Part shown: positions 1 through 9,307 of the stretch, one piece after another | How positions within the stretch are numbered: position 1 is the stretch's first letter | Layout of the letters: each line of letters opens with the position of its first letter | NCBI GenBank assembly: GCA_016719785.1 | Contig: JADJYJ010000030.1 | Span: forward strand, 248,001-312,000 | Source: Candidatus Amarolinea dominans | GTDB lineage: Bacteria; Chloroflexota; Anaerolineae; SSC4; Amarolineaceae | Direction: 5' to 3' | Length of the DNA: 64,000 nucleotides | The notes under the pieces: generated by a model | What the model saw: the letters and a program-made list of their open reading frames with translations, nothing else | What the model was told of the DNA's origin: nothing | Databases searched by the model: none | Position numbers and translations under genes: made by a program

Positions 1-29
1 GAGGAGATCGGAGACCGAAAGGTAACACA

Positions 30-935
30 ATGACTCGAAAAATCTCTATCGGCAATGCGCCCTGTTCGTGGGGCGTGATCGAAAACGTCGAGGGCAGCCG
101 CGGCGGTTACGCCCAGGTGCTCGACGAGATGCAGGAGACCGGCTATCTCGGCACCGAACTGGGCGACTGGGGCTTCATGCCGACCGACCCGGTCGTGTTG
201 GCCGGAGAGCTGGCGGCGCGCAATCTCAAGCTGCTGTCCTCATGGGTCAGCGTCAAGCTGCACGATGCTGACTGTCATGCCGCCAGCGAGGCCGACGCAG
301 TACGTACCGCACGTCAATTGGCGACCGTCGGCGGGCCGGACTGCCTGATCGTGTTGGGCAATGATCCCTACATGGATCCCATGCGCACCTTCAACGCGGG
401 GCGCATCCGGCCTGACCAGGGCATGAGCGAAGCGCAATGGCAAGTTTTTGCCGCAGGCGCCAATCGGGTGGCGCGGACGGTGAAGCGCGAGACCGGGCTG
501 CGCACCGTCTTCCATCACCACATCGGCACCTGGGTCGAAACGCCGGCAGAGACGGCGCGGCTGCTGAGCATGACCGACCCTGACGTGTTGGGACTCTGCT
601 TCGACACGGGCCATTACCGCTTCGGCGGCGGCGACCCGTTGACCGGGCTGAAGCGCCACGCCGACCGCATCTGGCATGTCCACTTCAAGGATCACGAGCC
701 GGCGGTGGCCGCACGCGCGCGCCAGGAGGGCTGGGGCGGCGTGCAGGCGGTTGGACACGGCCTCTTCTGCGAATTGGGCAAAGGCGATATTGACTTTCCG
801 GCGATCCTGGCCCAGCTCCGGGCGATGGACTACAGCGGTTGGATCGTCGTCGAGCAGGATGTGCTGCCGGGCATGGGCAGCCCGAAAGAGAGCGCCCGCC
901 GCAATCGCGAGTATATCCGCAGCATCGGTCTGTAA
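30..935 (+). CDS. IolE-like sugar phosphate isomerase/epimerase
   Basis: A 301-residue TIM-barrel protein of the AP-endonuclease-2-like isomerase/epimerase superfamily. The opening GNAPCSWG segment and the later metal-site-like stretches HHHIGTW, CFDTGH, HFKDH and VEQD are the pattern of IolE inosose dehydratases and relatives, which bind a divalent metal through Glu, Asp and His. The length is normal for the family. A purine-rich stretch (GAAAGG) lies just before the ATG, and a very similar enzyme follows 59 bases later, so the two probably form an operon that starts outside the window. The exact substrate (inosose, a hexulose or a sugar phosphate) cannot be read from the sequence. Cytosolic; no signal peptide. 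Confidence 0.85.
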   Translation: MTRKISIGNAPCSWGVIENVEGSRGGYAQVLDEMQETGYLGTELGDWGFMPTDPVVLAGELAARNLKLLSSWVSVKLHDADCHAASEADAVRTARQLATVGGPDCLIVLGNDPYMDPMRTFNAGRIRPDQGMSEAQWQVFAAGANRVARTVKRETGLRTVFHHHIGTWVETPAETARLLSMTDPDVLGLCFDTGHYRFGGGDPLTGLKRHADRIWHVHFKDHEPAVAARARQEGWGGVQAVGHGLFCELGKGDIDFPAILAQLRAMDYSGWIVVEQDVLPGMGSPKESARRNREYIRSIGL

Positions 936-994
936 GTTCAACGAATGGTCATTCGGGAGCTGGCAGCCGCACTGAGAGGGGTAGAGGAGGGATC

Positions 995-1831
995 ATGTTA
1001 CTGGGATTTCATGGCGCGACCACGATGACGAGCGACCTGCAGACCGATGTCGCGGTTTCACGCCAGGCCGGCTATCGCGGGCTGGAACTGTGGTCAGCCA
1101 AGGTTGACATCTATCTGAAAAGCCATTCCCTGGCCGAACTGAAAGCGCTGTTCGAGGAAAACGGGGTGGCCCCGCTGAGCTTCAACGCCCTGGAGTTTGT
1201 CGGCTTTCGCGGCGACGACTATCCGAAGATTCAGAAGCGCTGCCAGGAGATGTGCGAGATTGCCGCGGCGATCCACTGCCCGCTGATCGTGGTGGTGCCC
1301 AGCCCGACCGAAGCCCGTTGGCAGCTCCCCTGGGCCGACGTGGTGGCCGAGTACGTCAGCGTGCTGCGCGATCTGTCGGACATCGCGGCGCCCTTCGGCA
1401 CCCGGCTCTCGTTCGAGTTCCTGGGCTTTGGCTGGTGTACCGTGCGCACCCCGCGCGGCGCCTGGGAGATCGTCAAACAGGTGGATCGCGCCAACGTCGG
1501 CATGACGGTGGACTGTGCGCACCTCTTTGCCGGCGGCGGCCTGCTCGCCGAGATTGACGCGCTGGATCCGGCCAGGGTCTTCGCCTTTCACCTGGATGAT
1601 GTGGAAGATACCTGCAAAGAGGCCATCACCGACAACACCCGCGTCTATCCCGGTTTGGGCGTCATCCCGCTGGACGAACTGTGCGCCCGCCTGAGCCGCA
1701 TCGGCTACAACGACACCTGCTCGATCGAGCTGTTCCGCCCGGAGTATTGGCAGTTGGATCCGCTGCACGTGGCGCAGACCTGCCGCGCCGCCGCGCTGGC
1801 CGTTCTGTCGCCGCACTTCCAGGTAGAATAG
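995..1831 (+). CDS. Sugar phosphate isomerase/epimerase, second copy
   Basis: A 278-residue TIM-barrel isomerase/epimerase of the same superfamily as the gene before it. The reading frame is open much further upstream, but the ATG at 995 is preferred because it follows GAGGAGGG at good spacing and opens with the family-like LLGFHGATTM. Metal-ligand-like segments SFEFLGF, TVDCAHLF, FHLDDV and SIELFRPEYW are spaced as in xylose-isomerase-like barrels. It probably works on the same sugar pathway as its neighbour, for example as an epimerase/dehydratase pair in inositol or uncommon-hexose breakdown. The substrate is not assignable. Confidence 0.83.
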   Translation: MLLGFHGATTMTSDLQTDVAVSRQAGYRGLELWSAKVDIYLKSHSLAELKALFEENGVAPLSFNALEFVGFRGDDYPKIQKRCQEMCEIAAAIHCPLIVVVPSPTEARWQLPWADVVAEYVSVLRDLSDIAAPFGTRLSFEFLGFGWCTVRTPRGAWEIVKQVDRANVGMTVDCAHLFAGGGLLAEIDALDPARVFAFHLDDVEDTCKEAITDNTRVYPGLGVIPLDELCARLSRIGYNDTCSIELFRPEYWQLDPLHVAQTCRAAALAVLSPHFQVE

Positions 1832-1890
1832 GCCGCAGCAACGCGGCAGCTCCGGCGCCTATCCAGAGTAGCGCTGTCAGCAATGAACCC

Positions 1891-2115
1891 ATGACACAGC
1901 CAACCTCGCAGCAGCCCGCGCCGCTGACGACCACCCATGCCGATCCACCCTGGCAGGTGGTCGCGCCCTACGTGGTTACGATCCTGCTTTTTGGGTCAGC
2001 TCAATACTTCGTGGCGATGACAATGACGCGATGGGTGTTGTTGGTGAAGGGCCAGCAGCTCACCAGGGTCAGGCGGGTGTCGGCAAAGGGGCCGATCCAA
2101 CGCGCATTGGCCTGA
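1891..2115 (+). pseudogene. Possible truncated membrane-protein start
   Basis: A 74-codon open frame beginning MTQPTSQQPAPL, then a hydrophobic stretch (VVAPYVVTILLFG) that looks like the beginning of a first membrane helix. From about 2000 on it simply reads through the antisense of the sortase tail, so any original gene has lost everything after about residue 37. There is no clear ribosome site. It may be the leftover 5' end of a membrane-protein gene cut off by a rearrangement that brought in the sortase cluster, or chance. Confidence 0.25.
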
Positions 2116-2870
2116 CGCACCGCCAGCGGCTCCCCCTTCTCCCTGACGATGAAGCGATCCAGCACGGTGTAGGTGAAATCCTGGTCGCCCACGCTGAGTG
2201 TGATTTCGTCGCCCACGTTGATCTCGGAGAGGCGGCGGAAGACCATGCCCCTGATGTTGTTGTGCCCGGACAGCACCACATTGCCCACATCGCCCGGTTG
2301 CGCAGAATTTTCATGCCAGCCGGCTGCGAAATCAGCCACTTCCCATTCGAGCGTGGTCTGACCATTGCGGGTGACCGAGTTCCAGCCGACGGGAACGACC
2401 GCGGCGTTCACGCCAATGCTGGGAATGCGCAGGCGCGTGGGTATGCCTGGACTGCTGGCGGTTGCGGTGGGCCGAGGCGTTTGGGTGGGGGTTGCGGTGG
2501 GCCGAGGCGTTTGGGTGGGGGTTGCGATGGGCGTTATCAGGGCGCCGCGCAGCATGTCATCGCCGGTGGCGGTAGGCGTCGCGCGCGGAGCGGCCAGGGT
2601 CGTTGGCGTTGGCACGGCTGTGAGAGCAACAGGAGGCAGCGCCGCGTCACTGACTGGCCCGCGGTTATCCGGCAGCAACAGAGCGGGCGCTTCCAATGCG
2701 GGCGCTACCAAAGCGGCCGCTGCCAGTGATGGGTCGCGGGGACCGGCGGGCAAGGGCGGCGGTAGCAGGCTGCCTTGCACATAGGTCCAGCCGGCCAGGC
2801 CCAGAAGTAGCGCACCGACCAGCATCAGCAGGCCACCGGTCAAGCGTAGAGCGGGTGTCTTCATCATCAT
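2001..2870 (-). CDS. Sortase with Thr/Pro linker
   Basis: Membrane-anchored cysteine transpeptidase of 289 residues. It has an N-terminal membrane helix (about 10-32), a Pro/Ala/Thr-rich stalk with TPTQTPRPTA repeated twice (about 85-140; a 30-bp tandem repeat in the DNA near 2470-2530), then the sortase barrel. The catalytic triad is visible: His203 in LSGHNN, Cys272 in TLVSC and Arg281 after the TNNTH segment. Such enzymes cut surface proteins at a sorting motif and link them to another molecule. No substrate with an LPxTG-like tail is seen here, so the target is unknown. The stop region overlaps a possible gene fragment on the other strand, and the start overlaps the stop of the acyltransferase gene by four bases, so the two are co-transcribed. 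Confidence 0.88.
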   Translation of the reverse strand: MMMKTPALRLTGGLLMLVGALLLGLAGWTYVQGSLLPPPLPAGPRDPSLAAAALVAPALEAPALLLPDNRGPVSDAALPPVALTAVPTPTTLAAPRATPTATGDDMLRGALITPIATPTQTPRPTATPTQTPRPTATASSPGIPTRLRIPSIGVNAAVVPVGWNSVTRNGQTTLEWEVADFAAGWHENSAQPGDVGNVVLSGHNNIRGMVFRRLSEINVGDEITLSVGDQDFTYTVLDRFIVREKGEPLAVRQANARWIGPFADTRLTLVSCWPFTNNTHRVIVIATKY

Positions 2871-3580
2871 GCGGTGTCTCCTGGGGGGAGCCGGTCGGCG
2901 TAAACGCCGCGGTAGGATGGCGGCAGCAGGCTGGCCAGGCGGCGCATGATCTGATCGGTGTAGACGACCAACTCGGCGCTGCGGGCGTGAGCGGCCTCCG
3001 GCGGCAGCCTAAATGGCTCGCCCACCACCACACGCACGCGGGCGCGACGCAGATGCGCCAGCTCTGACCAAGTCTTCTCCTGCCCCCACGCGACCACCGG
3101 CACCATCGGCGCGCCGCTGCGCGCAACCAGGTACGCGGTGCCATCGTGCCCCTTTTGCAGGGCGCCGGTTCTGCTGCGCGTCCCTTCCGGCGCAATCGCC
3201 AACATCTCACCGCGGGCCACGGCGTCCAGGGCGGCGCGCAGGGCCTTGCGGTCAACTTCACCGCGCGCCACCCAAATGGCGTTGGCAAAGGTGCGCAGCA
3301 GCCAGCCAAAGAAGGAGAATGGGCGATTATGCTTGTCTGCGGCAAACACCGTGACCTGGCGCGGCAGGATGATGAAAATCGCCGGCCCATCCATGGTATC
3401 GAGATGATTGGACACCAGTACCGCCGGTCCGTTCAGCGGAATGTTCTCCATGCCCTCGGCCTTGAAGTCGGTCAGCAACCACAGCAGGAGGCGCATCAGT
3501 GCCCGCATGAGCCGATATCCGATGGACATGGTGGGTAAGGGTGAAAGTGCGTGATCGTTCATAGCTCTCTTCTGTGTCAT
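2867..3580 (-). CDS. 1-acyl-glycerol-3-phosphate acyltransferase (PlsC family)
   Basis: A 237-residue membrane-associated acyltransferase. It has the two family signatures, the NHxxxxD catalytic motif (NHLDTMD, near residue 58) and EGTRSRTG (near residue 132), which bind the acyl donor and the glycerol phosphate. It likely makes phosphatidic acid for phospholipid synthesis at the inner face of the membrane. The first ATG is used here; a second at residue 7 is equally possible. It is the upstream partner of the sortase gene (ATGA overlap). Such small PlsC proteins also acylate other lipids, so the exact substrate is not fixed. Confidence 0.86.
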   Translation of the reverse strand: MTQKRAMNDHALSPLPTMSIGYRLMRALMRLLLWLLTDFKAEGMENIPLNGPAVLVSNHLDTMDGPAIFIILPRQVTVFAADKHNRPFSFFGWLLRTFANAIWVARGEVDRKALRAALDAVARGEMLAIAPEGTRSRTGALQKGHDGTAYLVARSGAPMVPVVAWGQEKTWSELAHLRRARVRVVVGEPFRLPPEAAHARSAELVVYTDQIMRRLASLLPPSYRGVYADRLPPGDTA

Positions 3581-3598
3581 GGGAGTATCAGAACAGCC

Positions 3599-4639
3599 TC
3601 ATGGGCTATTCCGCCGCGCCTGTGGTATAATCTCAATTGTCACCACGGGGCCGGTCGCCGGCACCAGGTCAATCTCGAATTCAGTATGACCGCCAGGGGG
3701 AATAACGTTGTGCTCCGGCTCGGCGCGGCGCACGCCCACTACCCGTCCCGCGGCGTCGTAGAGCGTGATCACCAGGGACACCTGCACGGCGTCTTCGGGA
3801 CCGACATTGAACACCTGGCCGCTGACCTGGTAGGTCCCAAAGTTAGCGCCGCCGCCGGCCGCGGTGCGCACGTCCAGGTCGCGGTAATAGCCGCCGAGAT
3901 AGGCCGGCATGGCGGTCAGCGCTTCGGCCTGGTAACCGGCAAATGTGGCCGGCGCCGAGGGGAACAGCAGGGCAAACGGCGCACGACCGTTGACTTCAAC
4001 CAGGTCCGCCACCGGTGCGCCCTGCACCCGGCTCAAAACCTGGTTATCAGCGGCAAGCAGGCTAATGGCCAACTGCACGCCTTCCAGGGGTACGCCAGCG
4101 CCGTTGACGACATTGCCGAAGCACCACAGGCCGCCCAACGGCGTTTCGGCAAAAAATAGATTCTCAATCGTAAAGGGCAGCGGTGTGGCCGTGGCCGTTG
4201 GTTCCACGCCAGCCACGACGGTATCGGCCGAGGTCGGGATAATCAACTCCTGGCCGACACGCAGGCTGCGCGGGTCCAAAATGCCGTTGCTCTCCTGCAG
4301 GGCCGCCACGCTGACGCCGAAGCGGTTCGCGATGGCGAGCAGGGTATCGCCACTGCGAATCGTATAGATCACCGGCGTCGGCGTCACCGTGGGCGTCGCG
4401 GTTGGCTCAGGTGTGTAGGGCGCAGGGGTGGAGGTCGGTCGTACCGTGGCCGCTGCGGTAACGACCGCAGTGGGCGTTGCGGGCAGCGGGGTGGCCGTGG
4501 GCCGGGTGATCACCTGACCGCAGGCGCTCAAACCCACCAACAGACCAATCACCACGGCCCCCAGGCTGTGGAAATTCCATTGGTGGAGCGGACATCGAAC
4601 CTGATAGATTGATTGGCAGAGCTTGCGACCTGGCGCCAT
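3599..4639 (-). CDS. LysM-domain lipoprotein
   Basis: A 346-residue exported lipoprotein. The N-terminal hydrophobic segment ends in LVGLSACG, a lipobox with Cys near residue 40. It is followed by a Thr/Pro linker, one LysM domain (about 91-136, from IYTIRSGDTLLAIANRFG to VGQELIIP) that should bind peptidoglycan-type glycans, and a C-terminal half with FxLYD-like beta-sandwich character (GxVxN segments, PPGGHTEFEID). The probable role is a cell-wall-associated structural or binding protein. A TATAAT element sits six bases before the ATG, which suggests a leaderless message. Confidence 0.8.
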   Translation of the reverse strand: MAPGRKLCQSIYQVRCPLHQWNFHSLGAVVIGLLVGLSACGQVITRPTATPLPATPTAVVTAAATVRPTSTPAPYTPEPTATPTVTPTPVIYTIRSGDTLLAIANRFGVSVAALQESNGILDPRSLRVGQELIIPTSADTVVAGVEPTATATPLPFTIENLFFAETPLGGLWCFGNVVNGAGVPLEGVQLAISLLAADNQVLSRVQGAPVADLVEVNGRAPFALLFPSAPATFAGYQAEALTAMPAYLGGYYRDLDVRTAAGGGANFGTYQVSGQVFNVGPEDAVQVSLVITLYDAAGRVVGVRRAEPEHNVIPPGGHTEFEIDLVPATGPVVTIEIIPQARRNSP

Positions 4640-4645
4640 GCCGTC

Positions 4646-4673
4646 ATTATAAAACGAAAACGCTAAAACCCAA
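4646..4673 (-). promoter_or_regulatory. Promoter of the LysM lipoprotein gene
   Basis: On the minus strand a perfect TATAAT (4651-4646) is preceded at 16 bases by TTGGGT. The start codon at 4639 lies where transcription should begin, so the mRNA would have practically no leader. The -10 is strong and the -35 is weak. Confidence 0.5.
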
Positions 4674-4717
4674 ATCCTGACCTGTCAGGTTGGGGCCTGT
4701 CACAGAAGAGGACCATC

Positions 4718-5689
4718 ATGCCGGCCAAGACCCAATTCATCAGCAGCCTGCAGCCAGGCGATGCCGTGCTTGACTTTTTCCTGGTCAAACGCAGCCGGCT
4801 GCGCCCGTTCAAGGACCCGACCGCGGGTTCGTTTCTGTCCTTGCTCCTGAGCGATCGGTCCGGCGAGATCGGAGCGCAGGTGTGGGACAAGGCCGAAGAA
4901 ATGGCGGACCTCATCAGCCCTGGCGCCGTGGTCAAGGTGCAAGGCCGGGTCCGTCAGTATCAGGAACGGATCTATCTGGCCATTCGGCAGATTCGCCCGG
5001 CGCGGCCGCACGAAATCGTCCCGACCGACTACGATCTGTCCGGCGCGACCCCGGCCGGCGAGCGTAACGTGGAAGCGATGCTGGGCGTCTTACGCGATGC
5101 CATCCGCACGGTTGGGCATCTCGATCTGCTCCGCCTGCTCGACAGCATCTTCGGCGATGCCGATTTCCTGGCCGATTTTTGCCAGGTGCGCGCCAGCCCG
5201 CTGCACCATGCCTACCACGGCGGCCTGCTGGAACACACAGTGGAGATGCTGGTACTCTCACGCCCTCTGCTGGCGCTCTTCCCGGCCGTGGACGGCGACC
5301 TGCTGACGACGGCCATCCTGCTGCATGACGTGGGCCGGGTGATCGAGGCTGGCGCCAACGAGAGCATGAGCCGCCTGCCGGCTGCGCGCCTGGTCGGCCA
5401 TCAGGCGCTTGGCGACGCCTGGCTGGTCGAGCGCCTGGCGCAAATTCCCGACTTTGCGCCCGACCTGGCGCTGCGCCTGCGCCACAGCGTGCTGAGTCAC
5501 CACGGTTACACCGGAGCGTCCGGCCCGGCCACCCTGGAGGCGCTGGCGTTGGCCCGCCTGAATACCCTGAGCACTGAACTAAACGAGACCACGCGGGCCG
5601 CGCGCCAGGCGCAGAGTCGTCACGTCGCCTGGACGGGCGATCTGATCGCCACACGCGGACCGCTCTACGTGGGCCAGGAATCGTCCTGA
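4718..5689 (+). CDS. OB-fold/HD-domain protein (YhaM-like 3'-5' exoribonuclease)
   Basis: A 323-residue cytosolic protein with an N-terminal OB-fold (about 5-95) followed by an HD hydrolase domain (about 145-300), the architecture of YhaM/CBF1-type 3'-5' exonucleases. Visible metal-site residues are HHAYHGGLLEHT (His163-His173), LLHDVGR (His203-Asp204) and LSHHG (His261-262). The final aspartate of the usual family pattern appears to be replaced: the equivalent stretch reads ALARLNTLSTEL, with Asn282 where Asp is expected. RNA trimming is the likely role if the site is functional. It stands alone between a divergent lipoprotein gene and a secreted protease. Confidence 0.75.
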   Translation: MPAKTQFISSLQPGDAVLDFFLVKRSRLRPFKDPTAGSFLSLLLSDRSGEIGAQVWDKAEEMADLISPGAVVKVQGRVRQYQERIYLAIRQIRPARPHEIVPTDYDLSGATPAGERNVEAMLGVLRDAIRTVGHLDLLRLLDSIFGDADFLADFCQVRASPLHHAYHGGLLEHTVEMLVLSRPLLALFPAVDGDLLTTAILLHDVGRVIEAGANESMSRLPAARLVGHQALGDAWLVERLAQIPDFAPDLALRLRHSVLSHHGYTGASGPATLEALALARLNTLSTELNETTRAARQAQSRHVAWTGDLIATRGPLYVGQESS

Positions 5690-5726
5690 CCATACTCATG
5701 TGACTGAAAAAGCAAAGGAGTGTTGT

Positions 5727-7748
5727 ATGTCCAAGATGTTTCGTTCGCTCATCGTTCTTGTGATCCTGGGCACGTTGCTGGTCGGCGTTCTGCCCGCCAG
5801 CGGCGCACCGCCCGCGCCCGACAGCCTGAGCCAGGCGGCCCGCGGCGCGTTGACCATCACGCGCGACCTGGCAACCGGTGCGGCCACCTTCGTCCGCAGT
5901 GAAGGCGGCATCGTCAGCGGCATGGAGGCCGACGCGCTGGCGAAGGACCCGGCCGGCGCGGCCCGCCGTTTTGTGGCGCAGCATGAGGCGGCCCTGGCCA
6001 TGCCCGGCGCCGCGCAGCAGTTGGCGCTCAGCGCGGTCGAGCGCGACGCGCTGGGCATGACCCACGTGCGTTTGCAGCAGGTTTTCCAGGGCGTGCCGGT
6101 ATTTGGCGCTGAGGTGTTGGTACACTATGCGGCCGATATGCAGACGGTCAACACCATCAATGGGCATTTTGTGCCTGGTCTGGCGGTCAACACCAGCCCA
6201 AGCCAAAGCGCGGACGCGGCGTTGGCCGTCGCACGCTCGATTGATCCACAGGCCGTGGTTTGGGCCAAGCCGGAACTGCGCATCTACACCTCGGTGATTG
6301 ACCCCGCCGTCAGCGGCAATCACCTGGCGTGGTTGATTCGCCTTGACAACGAGAAGATTCCAGCGCGCTTCTTGTACGTGCTGGATGCGCACAGCGGCGC
6401 GGTGCTCACCTCGTACAACGAACTGGACACGGCGCGCAATCGCCAGATTTACACCGCCAACCACTCCCAGTCGCTGCCGGGCACCCTGGTGCGCAGCGAA
6501 GGCGGGCCGGCCACCGGTGATGACGATGCCGATCATGCCTACCAGTACCTGGGCGATACCTACAACTACTTCTTCGCCTCCTTTGGTCGTGACAGCTACA
6601 ATGGCGCCGGCGCCGCGATGAAAGCCACCGTGCATTATGGCTCCAACTACCAGAACGCCTTTTGGAACGGCACGCAGATGGTCTTCGGCGACGGCTTCCC
6701 GATTGACGACGTCACCGCGCATGAGATGACGCACGCCGTGACCGAAAACGAAGCCAACCTGATCTACCAGAACCAGTCGGGCGCACTCAACGAGTCGTTC
6801 TCCGACATCTTCGGCGAGATCATTGACATGACCAACGGCGCCGGCAATGACACACCGCCGGTGGCCTGGCTGATGGGCGAGGATTTGCCGGGCATCGGCG
6901 CCATCCGCAGCATGGCCGACCCCACAATTTACGGCGACCCGGATAAGGTCTCCAGCTATGACTGCACCACCGCGGACAACGGCGGCGTCCATACCAACAG
7001 CGGCATCCCCAACAAGGCCGCCTACCTGATGGCCGCCGGCGGCAGCTTCAACGGCCACACCATCACCGGCATCGGCCTGGACAAGATGGGCCGCGTGCAG
7101 TACCGGGCGCTCAGCCAATACCTGACCCAGGCGTCCACCTTCGTGGATGATCTCAATGCGCTGAACCAATCGTGCCAGGACCTGATCGGCAGCTACGGCA
7201 TTACGAGCGCGGACTGCACGCAGGTCAGCGAGGCGCTGTTGGCGGTGGAGATGAACACCGCGGCGCCTTGCAGCAGCGGCGGCTGCGCGGTGCAGACGAC
7301 GGTGGCGGACCAGGCCGCGTTCAAATCGCCGGGCGAGGCCATCCACACCGCGCTCATCATGTACCGCACGCGCGAACAGGTGATGCGTGGCGCGCCGGCC
7401 GGCGAGCACCTGATTGACCTGTACTACGAGCATTCGGGGGCCATGGCCCGCATCCTGGCGCAAGACTCCGCCCTGCGACATCACATGGCCGCGTTCCTGG
7501 CCGCGGTGGCGCCTGGCTTGGACGCGCTGGCCGGTCACCAGGATCGCGCCGCCCGCCTGACGATTTCGCCTGCCGCCATGGGCCATCTGCAGGCCGTCCT
7601 CACCGGTTTCGAGCAGGCCGATCCCGCCAGCCCGCTGGCCGCCGCGGTCCGCCGCGAACGCCAGCGCTTCGATCTGGATAAACTGACCAATCAATCGTTT
7701 TCAGCCGCCTGGGCCAGCCTCAATCAACAGATGCAGGCTGCCCGCTAA
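5727..7748 (+). CDS. Secreted thermolysin-family (M4) metalloprotease
   Basis: A 673-residue exported zinc protease. The ATG at 5727 follows AAAGGAG and begins a clear signal peptide (FRSLIVLVILGTLLVGVLPASG). Residues about 30-230 form the FTP/PepSY-type propeptide that keeps the enzyme inactive until secretion. The catalytic part has His332-Glu333 and His336 (HEMTH), the third zinc ligand Glu356 in GALNESFSD and His422 in GVHTNSGIPN, all diagnostic of M4 peptidases. About 170 extra residues after the catalytic domain are unassigned. It should degrade extracellular protein. The next gene, 20 bases on, is also secreted and is probably co-expressed. Confidence 0.92.
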   Translation: MSKMFRSLIVLVILGTLLVGVLPASGAPPAPDSLSQAARGALTITRDLATGAATFVRSEGGIVSGMEADALAKDPAGAARRFVAQHEAALAMPGAAQQLALSAVERDALGMTHVRLQQVFQGVPVFGAEVLVHYAADMQTVNTINGHFVPGLAVNTSPSQSADAALAVARSIDPQAVVWAKPELRIYTSVIDPAVSGNHLAWLIRLDNEKIPARFLYVLDAHSGAVLTSYNELDTARNRQIYTANHSQSLPGTLVRSEGGPATGDDDADHAYQYLGDTYNYFFASFGRDSYNGAGAAMKATVHYGSNYQNAFWNGTQMVFGDGFPIDDVTAHEMTHAVTENEANLIYQNQSGALNESFSDIFGEIIDMTNGAGNDTPPVAWLMGEDLPGIGAIRSMADPTIYGDPDKVSSYDCTTADNGGVHTNSGIPNKAAYLMAAGGSFNGHTITGIGLDKMGRVQYRALSQYLTQASTFVDDLNALNQSCQDLIGSYGITSADCTQVSEALLAVEMNTAAPCSSGGCAVQTTVADQAAFKSPGEAIHTALIMYRTREQVMRGAPAGEHLIDLYYEHSGAMARILAQDSALRHHMAAFLAAVAPGLDALAGHQDRAARLTISPAAMGHLQAVLTGFEQADPASPLAAAVRRERQRFDLDKLTNQSFSAAWASLNQQMQAAR

Positions 7749-7768
7749 CTCACAGGAAGGAACCTGCC

Positions 7769-9307
7769 ATGACCATTCGACTCATGCGCAATCTCAGGAT
7801 CTCGCCCTTGCTCTTGATGGCCGCAACCCTAATGCTGCTGCTGCTGGCGTTCGGCGGCGCGCTGGCCAGTTCGCCCAGCGTGCGCGTCGCGCCCGATTCG
7901 TACGAAGGGATCGCCATCAATGGCAGCCAGGCGAGCGCGCTCATCGGCGCCGACGTCAACGATCTCTTCGTCTTTGTCTACCATGCCGCCACCACCACCT
8001 GGGCCATTATTCCGTTCCAGGTGGATGAGGTGGATGCGACAGGCTATTACACCACCACCGATGAAATCCCCACCTTCGACGCCAACGACGAGATCGCCTT
8101 CATGGTCGGCGACCTGGGCGATCAGGCGCCGGCCTGGACGTGGCTGCTCACCAGCGACCGCCTGACCCTGCCGCGGGTGGAGGTCAAGGTGGCCGACCCG
8201 GCCAATCCGGCCAACGCGGCGTATGCCTACATCGTGCGCAGCCAGGACGCGCTGGCGCTGGCGCCCGCTGATTATGTCGCCTATGTGACGGCGGACAAGA
8301 CCTTCGATACACCCGCCTACCTGGCCGGCCTATCGCCGTTGGCGTCCGGCAGCAGTGGCTGGCATCCGGGGCTGGAAAAACTGCGCATCAAGAATTACAC
8401 CCCTTCCCCGCAGGACATTCTGGACCGCACACACCTGCGCATCGGCATCAAGCCGCGCTTTCTGGGCTTCTGCCTGCCCACGCAATATCTGTGCGAAGAA
8501 GATCTGGCGCAGTACCTGCCGCCCGACTTCGACCTGACGCCGACGAAGGATGGCGCGGTGCGCGTCGTGGGCGGTGGGCCATTGACCCCTACCCTGATCT
8601 ACCGCGATAGTCTGTATGTCTCGTCCAGCTTGGATCTGGCTACGCTGGCCGGTGATCCCAACGTGTGCAGCATCGCCTATATGCGGGTGACGTTCGACCT
8701 GCGCGACCCCAACCTGAGCGCCTTCGCGCCCGCCACCTACTACGACGCGACCGGCAGCACCGATCCGGTCAACGGCGTCGCGCCGGGCACGGCCATCGGC
8801 GGTGCGCCGCGCAGTTGGGTGCAATACAGCGGCAGCCAGGGCAGCATCGTGGTGCTGGACAGCCTGACCGCGGCCGGCGGCGCCGCGGCGCACTACTATC
8901 GGGACAACAGCAGCGCCGGCAGCTGCACGGAGGGCGCCGATCCTGGTTCGAGCGGCTCCTACGGCGAATCAGGCACGGAAATCACTAACCCCACCGGCCT
9001 GCTCAGCATCGTCTTCTCCGGGGTGATCCAACCGCCGGCCGCCGGCCCCATCGGCGCGCCGATTCGCAGCAACCTGGACAATCCGCTGCAAGAGACCGCC
9101 AGCGCGCAGTATCTGTGCAGCGTGGCGGACCTCGACGGCAACCACGTGGTGGACGTGATCGGCGACATCGGGCCGGCCGCGGCGGCTTGGTCATGCCAGA
9201 GCGGCGACGCCTGCTACCTGCCCGCGGCCGATACCAATCAAGATGGCGCGGTGGACATTGATGACGTGCAGCTCGTCAGCGCCTGCTTCGGCTGGGCCTT
9301 GCCTTGA
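7769..9307 (+). CDS. Secreted protein with dockerin-like tail
   Basis: A 512-residue exported protein of unknown function. It has a signal peptide (about 1-32, ending near GGALAS), a large beta-rich body without a motif I can name, and at the C-terminus two EF-hand-like calcium loops, DLDGNHVVDVIGD and DTNQDGAVDIDD, typical of type I dockerin repeats. AGGAAGGAA lies just before the ATG. It directly follows the protease gene. Such tails in Chloroflexota are often not linked to cellulosomes; here no cohesin is seen, so they may serve in surface retention or stability (inference). Confidence 0.7.
   Translation: MTIRLMRNLRISPLLLMAATLMLLLLAFGGALASSPSVRVAPDSYEGIAINGSQASALIGADVNDLFVFVYHAATTTWAIIPFQVDEVDATGYYTTTDEIPTFDANDEIAFMVGDLGDQAPAWTWLLTSDRLTLPRVEVKVADPANPANAAYAYIVRSQDALALAPADYVAYVTADKTFDTPAYLAGLSPLASGSSGWHPGLEKLRIKNYTPSPQDILDRTHLRIGIKPRFLGFCLPTQYLCEEDLAQYLPPDFDLTPTKDGAVRVVGGGPLTPTLIYRDSLYVSSSLDLATLAGDPNVCSIAYMRVTFDLRDPNLSAFAPATYYDATGSTDPVNGVAPGTAIGGAPRSWVQYSGSQGSIVVLDSLTAAGGAAAHYYRDNSSAGSCTEGADPGSSGSYGESGTEITNPTGLLSIVFSGVIQPPAAGPIGAPIRSNLDNPLQETASAQYLCSVADLDGNHVVDVIGDIGPAAAAWSCQSGDACYLPAADTNQDGAVDIDDVQLVSACFGWALP

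Noticed and set aside
4932..7694. 920-codon open frame on the minus strand
   Set aside because: It lies opposite the OB-HD gene and the thermolysin-like protease, both with clear motifs. The antisense product is Arg/Ala/Gly-rich with no domain and arises from GC-biased third positions.
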